Positions 6,667 through 10,846 of a stretch of 10,846 nt of DNA are shown one piece after another. Each line of letters begins with the position of its first letter. Positions within the stretch are counted from its first letter, which is position 1. Source of the DNA: Verrucomicrobia bacterium UBA1727 (GTDB taxonomy: Bacteria; Verrucomicrobiota; Kiritimatiellia; RFP12; UBA1067); NCBI GenBank assembly GCA_002315875.1, contig DCIL01000049.1, positions 490-11,335 of the forward strand. The letters run 5' to 3'. The notes beneath the pieces are model-generated. The model searched no databases and was not told where the DNA came from. It worked only from the letters and a program-made list of their open reading frames with translations. A program made the translations under genes and the position numbers.

Positions 6667-7440
6667 ATGAAACTGCTGATGATAGGTGATGTGGTCGGTG
6701 GCGGCGGACGCCGCATGCTGACGCGCTACCTCAAGAAGCTGCGGAGCGAAAACTCCATTGACGCCATCATCGTCAACGGCGAAAACTCAGCCGCGGGCTC
6801 GGGTATAACCGCCGCGCTCGCGAAGGAGATCTTCGAGGCCGGGGCTGACGCCATCACGCTCGGTGACCACACTTGGGGACAAAAGGAGTTCGCCGGCGAA
6901 ATCGGCCGCGTCGAGAATCTCGTACGCCCTGCGAACTTCCCACCCGAATGCCCGGGCCGCGGCTGGTGCCTCGTCACGCTCCCGACCTTCCGCTTCGCCG
7001 TCGTCAATCTCCACGGACGCGTCTTCATGAATCCCGTGGACTGTCCGTTCAAGGCCGCGGACAAGGCGCTTTCCGAAATCCCGCGCGACGTTCCCGTCTT
7101 CGTCGATTTCCATTGCGAGGCGACGAGCGAGAAGATGACTATGGGTCATTACCTCGACGGACGCGTTACCGCCATCGTCGGCACCCATACTCACGTCCAG
7201 ACCTCCGATGCGCGGCTCCTGCCGCAAGGCACGGCCTACATCACCGATCTCGGAATGTGCGGTCCCTACATCTCCTCCATCGGCCGCGACCTGAAGCCCG
7301 TCACGAAGAAATTCATCACCGGCATTCCGTCCCGCTTCTCAGTCGCTGAAGGACCCTGCACGCTCGAAGGCGCCGTCATCACCTTCGACCCCCAGACCAA
7401 AAAGGCCTCCTCCATCGACCCCCTCCGCATCCGCGAATAA
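6667..7440 (+). CDS. ymdB: YmdB-family metallophosphoesterase (TIGR00282 type)
   Basis: 257 residues, close to the usual 260. Bacillus YmdB is a cytoplasmic two-metal phosphodiesterase acting on 2',3'-cyclic nucleotides and affecting biofilm and mRNA levels. The metal-site motifs are in order: GDVVG (7-11, D8), NGEN (38-41, E39 and N40), LGDHTW (65-70), DFHCEATSEK (147-156, H149) and GTHTHVQT (172-179, H174 and H176). At residue 67 there is Asp where Bacillus YmdB has the metal-bridging Asn of GNHTWD, and residue 71 is Gly in place of Asp. VRPANFP (87-93) is also typical. A GAGGTG ribosome site 8 nt upstream overlaps the stop of the ATPase gene, so the two could share a transcript. The gene ends directly at the next promoter: its TAA abuts the -35 context. 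Confidence 0.92.
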   Translation: MKLLMIGDVVGGGGRRMLTRYLKKLRSENSIDAIIVNGENSAAGSGITAALAKEIFEAGADAITLGDHTWGQKEFAGEIGRVENLVRPANFPPECPGRGWCLVTLPTFRFAVVNLHGRVFMNPVDCPFKAADKALSEIPRDVPVFVDFHCEATSEKMTMGHYLDGRVTAIVGTHTHVQTSDARLLPQGTAYITDLGMCGPYISSIGRDLKPVTKKFITGIPSRFSVAEGPCTLEGAVITFDPQTKKASSIDPLRIRE

Positions 7441-7475
7441 TCGTAGTTGACTTCCTTTCGTGTACTTGCTATAAT
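7440..7475 (+). promoter_or_regulatory. Near-consensus sigma-70 promoter of the serine dehydratase gene
   Basis: TTGACT (7447-7452), a 17-bp spacer and TATAAT (7470-7475), with TG at 7467-7468 giving an extended -10. The -35 lies in ATCGTAGTTGACTT (7440-7453), a 14-mer also found at 5371-5384. The expected start is near 7482, giving a leader of about 50 nt. Confidence 0.85.
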
Positions 7476-7500
7476 TCCGCCATAAGCTTGGCGAGCAAGT
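7464..7500 (+). promoter_or_regulatory. Candidate operator: 7-bp inverted repeat spanning the -10
   Basis: ACTTGCT (7464-7470) and AGCAAGT (7494-7500) are perfect reverse complements with centres 30 bp apart, about three DNA turns. They bracket the -10 hexamer and expected start site. It could bind a dimeric regulator or be chance; only sequence symmetry supports it. Confidence 0.3.
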
Positions 7501-7518
7501 AAATCAAAACACACAACT

Positions 7519-7523
7519 GGAGG
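7519..7523 (+). promoter_or_regulatory. Strong Shine-Dalgarno site fixing the long start of serine dehydratase
   Basis: GGAGG lies 8 nt before the ATG at 7532. The next in-frame candidate that would give a plain cytoplasmic enzyme (ATG at 7667) has no such site, so this element supports translation of the N-terminal signal-like extension. Confidence 0.8.
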
Positions 7524-7531
7524 TTCAACTC

Positions 7532-8869
7532 ATGGAGATCAATCGTAAGAGTTTCATCGGCGGATCACTCTTCGCCGGAGTCCTGGCTGCCTGTCCCGCA
7601 ATGGCGCGCGCGGCAAATGAGAAGGCCGGCGTCAAGCCGCCGAAACCCAAGGCGAAAACCCCCGGCATGGAATCGCTCACCGAGCTCTTCCGCATCGGCC
7701 ACGGCCCGTCCTCCTCGCATACGATGGGACCGTTCGCCGCGAGCGAGAAGTTCCTCAAGAAGAATCCGAACGCCAAGCGCTTCGAAGCCACTCTCTACGG
7801 TTCGCTCTCCGCCACCGGGCGCGGACACTTCACCGACAAGGCCATCACCGATGTCCTCGGCGCCGAGCGCACCAAGGTCATCTGGAGCAAGGAAGAGAAG
7901 GCGTTCCATCCCAACGGACTCGAACTCAAGGCCTTTGATGCGTCCGACAAGTGCGTCGATACCTGGCTCTGCTATTCGGTGGGCGGCGGCGCCCTCGCCG
8001 AAGAAGGCAAGGTCTCGAGCGTCCCGAAACTCTACCAGCTCGATACGATGGATAAGATCGTCGATTGGTGCGAGAAGAACAACAAGCCAATCTGGGCGCT
8101 CGTGGACGAAGTCGAGGGCAAGAAGGGCATCTGGCAGTATCTCGATAAGGTCCATAAGACGATGAACGACTGCATCGCGAGCGGCCTCAAGAAAACCGAC
8201 GTGCTGCCGGGTGGACTCAAACTCGCCCGCAAGGCGCAGAACATCTACCGCCAGTCCCGCCACTTCGACGATGATGCGCGCCGCACCGCTCTCCTCGCCG
8301 CCTACGCCTACGCCGTAAATGAAGAGAACGCCTCGCTCGGTGTCGTCGTGACCGCGCCCACCTGCGGCTCGTGCGGAACCGTTCCGGCCGTCATCCGCTA
8401 CATGGAACAGGCCCATCACCTGAATAAAGACGAAGTCCTCGCCGCGCTCGCCGTCGCCGGCCTCGTCGGCAACGTCGCCAAGCAGAACGGCTCCATCTCC
8501 GGCGCCGAAGCCGGCTGCCAGGCCGAGGTCGGTGTCGCGGCGGCGATGGCTGCCGCGGCCGCGTCCTACCTGCTCGGCGGCACCCCGCGGCAGATCCAGT
8601 ACGCCGCGGCAATGGCCCTCGAACACTTCCTCGGCCTTACCTGCGACCCGGTGAAGGGACTCGTCCAGATCCCCTGCATCGAACGCAATGCCGTCGCGGC
8701 GAACCGCGCGATGATCTCCGCAGAGCTCTCGCTTCTGGGGGACGGCAACCGGTTCTTCAGCTACGACAAGATTGTCACGGTGATGCTCGAGACTGGCCAC
8801 GACCTGCCCGCCATCTACCGCGAGACCTCCGAAGGCGGCCTCGCCAAACACTTCGTCGGCGGTTGCTAA
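7532..8869 (+). CDS. sdaA: Fe-S L-serine dehydratase (L-serine ammonia-lyase), single chain, with export signal
   Basis: 445 residues. Catalyses L-serine to pyruvate plus ammonia with a [4Fe-4S] cluster and no PLP. The beta domain starts at about 46 with GHGPSSSHTMGP (57-67 region); the alpha domain has TAPTCGSCGTVPAV (274-287), NGSISGAEAGCQ (319-330) and LTCDPVKGLVQIPCIERN (369-386). C329, C371 and C382 have the 42- and 11-residue spacings of the Legionella enzyme's cluster ligands, and the last residue, C445, matches its tail-in-mouth fourth ligand, so the enzyme looks intact. Unusually, residues 1-28 form a signal: N-R-K-S-F-I at 4-9 resembles a Tat motif (RK for RR), then a hydrophobic run, a lipobox-like LAAC at 18-21 and an ARA site at 25-27, followed by a Lys/Pro linker (31-44). 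Strong promoter and ribosome site support this start. Export is inferred. Confidence 0.93.
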   Translation: MEINRKSFIGGSLFAGVLAACPAMARAANEKAGVKPPKPKAKTPGMESLTELFRIGHGPSSSHTMGPFAASEKFLKKNPNAKRFEATLYGSLSATGRGHFTDKAITDVLGAERTKVIWSKEEKAFHPNGLELKAFDASDKCVDTWLCYSVGGGALAEEGKVSSVPKLYQLDTMDKIVDWCEKNNKPIWALVDEVEGKKGIWQYLDKVHKTMNDCIASGLKKTDVLPGGLKLARKAQNIYRQSRHFDDDARRTALLAAYAYAVNEENASLGVVVTAPTCGSCGTVPAVIRYMEQAHHLNKDEVLAALAVAGLVGNVAKQNGSISGAEAGCQAEVGVAAAMAAAAASYLLGGTPRQIQYAAAMALEHFLGLTCDPVKGLVQIPCIERNAVAANRAMISAELSLLGDGNRFFSYDKIVTVMLETGHDLPAIYRETSEGGLAKHFVGGC

Positions 8870-8874
8870 CCGCC

Positions 8875-8905
8875 CTCAACCCCTCAACTTCTCAACTTGC
8901 TCAAC
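8875..8905 (+). repeat. Short degenerate CTCAAC repeat
   Basis: CTCAAC occurs at 8875, 8883, 8891 and 8900, i.e. periods of 8, 8 and 9 bp, between the serine dehydratase stop and the hydrogenase-like remnant. It may have displaced the original start region of the downstream gene. Confidence 0.7.
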
Positions 8906-9590
8906 GGAGTCACATACTTGCGCCGCGAGCTGATGGTTCGGCTCGTGCGCGCATTTGACGCTGGGACGCTCGCCGAAGATCTCGATCGGATCATCCTCGA
9001 CCTGCGCCCCAGCGACTGCCAGCCAGCGCTGTGCTGCGTCTACCACGACCGCGCCTTCCTCAAGTATCGCTTGATGGCGCTGCTGTCCCGCTTTCGTGAA
9101 TCTCATCCGTCGCCATCTGCCCGAGCTGACGAAGCACGTCTCCGACACCCCGAGTCCGATGGTCTACACGCGCGAACTCGTTTTGAAGAAGTGTCCGGAC
9201 GCGAAAACCGTCTTCATCGGTCCGTGCGTGGCCAAGCGCGGCGAGGCGCGGGAGAAGGGCGTTGATTACGTTCTTTCCTTCGAAGAGCTCGGCTCGATCT
9301 TCAGTGGCCGCGGAATCGATGTCGCCGCCTGCGAACCCTGGCCTGTTCCGCGTCCCGCGAATCCGTCCGCCCGCAATTTCGCCCGCAGCTGCGGAGTCAC
9401 CGAGGCGGTGCTCGCTGAAGCGATGTCGAAAACTCCGTCCTTCAAGCTCGATGCCAAGCGCATCGACGGCATCGACTGTAAGAGCTGCTCGCTGCTGAAG
9501 CTTTACGCCGAGGGCAAGCTCAAGGCGAACTTCCTGGAAGTGATGTCCTGCCCCGGAGGCTGCGTGAACGGCCCCGTCTCACTGAACTGA
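8897..9590 (+). pseudogene. [FeFe]-hydrogenase-family protein remnant with out-of-frame internal deletion
   Basis: Two pieces of one gene lie in different frames. The left piece (8897 to about 9085, TTG start or a nearby TTG at 8918 with GGAG upstream) reads VTYLRRELMVRLVRAFDAGTL and later CCVYHDRAFLKYRLMALL, matching the N-terminal region of monomeric hydrogenase-like proteins of anaerobes. The right piece (frame of 9081 to 9590) begins CCPAFVNLIRRHLPEL and continues with PSPMVYT, VFIGPCVAKRGEA, DYVLSFEEL and VMSCPGGCVNGP, the C-terminal half of the Fe_hyd_lg_C domain with H-cluster cysteines. The middle, which should hold the ferredoxin-type 4Fe-4S motifs and the start of the active-site domain, is absent. 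The left frame runs on as missense to 9265; the right has no good start. So no hydrogenase can be made. A metagenome assembly error is the main alternative. Confidence 0.82.
9079..9085 (+). other. Deletion junction with 5-7 nt microhomology in the hydrogenase-like gene
   Basis: GCTGCTG can be read as the end of the left piece (ATGGCGCTGCTG, M-A-L-L) and as the start of the right piece (TGCTGTCCC, C-C-P). At least TGCTG (9081-9085) belongs to both; the two preceding bases fit if the lost serine codon before C-C-P was AGC. A TGA at 9072 closes the right frame just upstream. Confidence 0.7.
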
Positions 9591-9606
9591 AATTATGGAG
9601 AAGGAT

Positions 9607-10056
9607 ATGAAAGGCAATGACAGTGAAGAGGTGATGGCGCTCTATCGAACGCTGGTGCGCGACCTGCTCGCGGCCGGCAAGCCAGGCACCGTGTCTAATT
9701 CCTCGATCGAACACGCCCCCCTCATTCTCGAGGAACTCGTCCGCAGTGCGCGCAAGACCTTCTTCGCTTTCTGCGGTGGGGCTAACGATCCCGCCTGGAC
9801 GCCTGGCGTCCATCGGGCAGTCGCCGCCGCGCATCGCCGCGGAGTCGAGGTGCAGGTCCTCGATCCGTCCATGCTTACTCTCGATCCGCAGGCGCTCGCG
9901 TCGGTGCGATACTTTGCAGTCGCCGATTGCAAGTCGTTGCGCCTGGAGAACGGCAAACCCGCCGGCACCGCGCTCTTTGCCATCAACCAGCCGAAGATCG
10001 CGGCCGAGCTCGAGGCGATCTTCGACACTCTCTCATCGCGCGCTAAGGAGGTTTGA
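9607..10056 (+). CDS. Small protein with a phospholipase D-like fold lacking HKD motifs
   Basis: 149 residues from the ATG at 9607, which has GGAG 6 nt upstream; an ATG at 9595 is in frame but has no ribosome site. I cannot name a family with certainty. The stretch from about 28 (NSSIEHAPLILEELVRSARK, then TFFAF) through HRAVAAAHRRGVEVQVLD and near the end GTALFAINQPKIAAELEAIF has the alternating helix-strand order seen in PLD-like domains (RRGVxVxV strand after a helix, and a late A-x-N-x-P block). No HxK(x)4D catalytic motif is present, so it would be non-enzymatic, such as a binding or regulatory module. No signal peptide or membrane segment is seen. It sits just after the hydrogenase remnant; the ribosome site of the next gene lies in its 3' end, so the two genes form a unit. 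Confidence 0.62.
   Translation: MKGNDSEEVMALYRTLVRDLLAAGKPGTVSNSSIEHAPLILEELVRSARKTFFAFCGGANDPAWTPGVHRAVAAAHRRGVEVQVLDPSMLTLDPQALASVRYFAVADCKSLRLENGKPAGTALFAINQPKIAAELEAIFDTLSSRAKEV
10045..10051 (+). promoter_or_regulatory. Shine-Dalgarno AAGGAGG choosing the ATG start of the membrane protein gene
   Basis: AAGGAGG lies inside the last codons of the upstream gene, 10 nt before the ATG at 10062. An upstream TTG at 10053 is only 1 nt away, too close to be used, so the ATG is the likely start. Confidence 0.75.
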
Positions 10057-10061
10057 GAACT

Positions 10062-10670
10062 ATGGATATAATTCTTGCATGTACGCTTGGCGATTGCGCC
10101 GCGAGAATCTTCCGCTGGCTCTGTGTTGAGGACAGCACCACCGCGGCAGTTCTCTTGTCGATGAGCTTTGGCGTCAATTCGGTCTTCACCGGACTTTCCT
10201 TCTCCAAGTACAATCTCTTCACCTGGATGAAACAACAGGCGCTTGCCTGCGTGCAGTTGTCGTCCAGCACCGAATTCCTCGAGGAGTTCGAACAGGCCGA
10301 TCAGACTGACGCGCAATTGCATCGCCAGATCATCGAATACAATGCCGTCGTCAACCGCTGCGAGGAAGTGATGACCACCGGATCGCTCGGTTGGGAGTGG
10401 GTGCGCCGCAGCATCGCGATCCTCGCGGCAATGACTGCCTTCGTGCTGGTCGCCTTCGAGTGCAAGAAGCGGATGGGCTTCTGCCTCGTCTTGCCTTACA
10501 CCATTCTGCTCGTTTCCTATTTCTGCTGGGTGTCGTTCTTCGTCCTCCGCGTCAAGTGCCATTACGCACGACTGAAGCGCGCCCTCATCCGCGCCGGCAG
10601 CTCCGCCATTCCCCGCTTCAACCTCGACGCATGCCTCAAAGATCTAAAATCCGTAAGAGAGAAGGTGTAG
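10062..10670 (+). CDS. Unknown membrane protein with a cytoplasmic helical region
   Basis: 202 residues; no family recognised. A weakly hydrophobic, serine-containing segment lies at about 27-48 (TAAVLLSMSFGVNSVFTGLS), followed by a polar helical region, about 56-108, rich in Glu, Gln and Asp with coiled-coil character. Two strong membrane helices follow at about 116-133 (RSIAILAAMTAFVLVAF) and 139-163, separated by a short basic turn (CKKRMG), then a basic C-terminal tail (164-202) expected in the cytoplasm. The helix-pair-plus-tail layout is loosely like SLATT-type effector membrane proteins, but no signature proves it. Its ribosome site is in the preceding gene, so it is probably co-expressed with the PLD-like protein as a partner. 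The last eight bases of the gene form part of a long inverted repeat. Confidence 0.65.
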   Translation: MDIILACTLGDCAARIFRWLCVEDSTTAAVLLSMSFGVNSVFTGLSFSKYNLFTWMKQQALACVQLSSSTEFLEEFEQADQTDAQLHRQIIEYNAVVNRCEEVMTTGSLGWEWVRRSIAILAAMTAFVLVAFECKKRMGFCLVLPYTILLVSYFCWVSFFVLRVKCHYARLKRALIRAGSSAIPRFNLDACLKDLKSVREKV

Positions 10671-10772
10671 ATTAGAGGTGTAGGCGTAGAGGGAAGTACG
10701 AAGTAGGAGTGACGAGTTACGAATGGTGGACGGTTAGATTCCATTCTACACCTACACCTTTAATCTACACCT
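10663..10772 (+). repeat. 28-bp imperfect inverted repeat with 54-nt loop
   Basis: The left arm is 10663-10690 and the right arm 10745-10772. The arms differ at only two of 28 positions; in RNA one becomes a G-U pair and one a C-A mismatch, so a long stable stem is possible. Each arm contains GGTGTAG-type direct repeats. The left arm overlaps the end and stop codon of the membrane-protein gene. There is no U-tract after it, so it is not a standard terminator, though it may end or stabilise the transcript. Confidence 0.8.
10693..10734 (+). repeat. 7-bp-phased degenerate tandem repeat (purine-rich)
   Basis: Consecutive heptamers GAAGTAC, GAAGTAG, GAGTGAC, GAGTTAC, GAATGGT and GGACGGT are in perfect 7-bp phase inside the loop of the inverted repeat. 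The consensus of the first four is GARTKAC-like. There is no coding signal. Confidence 0.7.
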
Positions 10773-10800
10773 AAATTCACCTTCGCCTTCCCTCTCCCTC

Positions 10801-10846
10801 TACTTTCTACTTTCTCATCTCTACTCTCTCATCTCTCATCTCTCAT
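10801..10846 (+). repeat. 7-bp-phased pyrimidine tandem repeat, cut by window end
   Basis: Consecutive heptamers TACTTTC, TACTTTC, TCATCTC, TACTCTC, TCATCTC, TCATCTC and a partial TCAT, in unbroken 7-bp phase to the last base. It follows a C/T-rich stretch from about 10781. No gene is seen from 10671 to the end of the window. The array probably continues beyond it. Confidence 0.8.

Noticed and set aside
8897..9590. A simple one-base frameshift in an otherwise full hydrogenase gene
   Set aside because: The two pieces are not contiguous parts of the family: the whole ferredoxin-cluster middle is absent, so a deletion is needed rather than an indel.
10067..10072. TATAAT as a promoter for the last gene
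   Set aside because: It lies inside the coding start (D-I-I codons), has no TG extension or -35 partner, and is downstream of the ATG at 10062.
1..10846. tRNA or rRNA genes, integrases and transposases
   Set aside because: I saw no cloverleaf-like segments, rRNA motifs or recombinase motifs on either strand by eye.

Overview
The window is GC-rich with strongly GC-biased third codon positions, and every supported gene lies on the + strand. The gene set points to an anaerobic, fermentative, sugar- and amino-acid-using bacterium: a DUF1080 glycan-type protein, an Fe-S L-serine dehydratase, a decayed [FeFe]-hydrogenase-family gene, a YmdB phosphodiesterase and a PyrK-type flavoprotein. DUF1080 abundance and the overall style suggest an uncultured gut or rumen member of the PVC group (Kiritimatiellae/Lentisphaerae-like). 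That placement is inference; there is no rRNA or other marker gene here.

Layout. (1) 1-1837: the 3' part of a DUF1080 gene, then a pyrK-like electron-transfer subunit with no pyrD beside it. (2) 1850-5301: a tightly packed unit potC-like / cstA-like / compressed methyltransferase-like / Sel1-repeat secreted protein, with ATGA overlaps or 1-nt gaps. It is headed by an extended -10 promoter so close to the first ATG that the mRNA would be leaderless. (3) 5302-6654: a promoter region with three 23-bp-spaced copies of TTGACTTTTAATCG, driving an AAA/DUF4143 ATPase whose codon use is less GC-biased than its neighbours, so it is probably an acquired gene. (4) 6667-7440: ymdB. (5) 7441-8869: a near-consensus promoter and strong Shine-Dalgarno site in front of an L-serine dehydratase that keeps all its Fe-S cysteines, including the C-terminal one, yet starts with an export signal that looks like Tat and also contains a lipobox. 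(6) 8870-9590: a broken [FeFe]-hydrogenase-family gene whose two ends are fused out of frame at a 5-7 nt microhomology, with the middle lost. (7) 9607-10670: a two-gene unit of unknown function, a small PLD-like protein without HKD motifs plus a membrane protein. (8) 10663-10846: a 28-bp inverted repeat and two 7-bp-phased degenerate tandem arrays, running off the window edge.

How the parts may work together is only partly visible. Serine dehydratase makes pyruvate and ammonia, CstA-family carriers take up pyruvate or peptides, and hydrogenases of this family dispose of or sense electrons in fermenters. If the serine dehydratase is really outside the cytoplasm, pyruvate would be released in the envelope and need re-import. 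This link is a hypothesis, since the genes are in separate transcription units. Three promoters share TGnTATAAT, and two share a 14-base -35 context, which suggests a common housekeeping promoter architecture in this genome.
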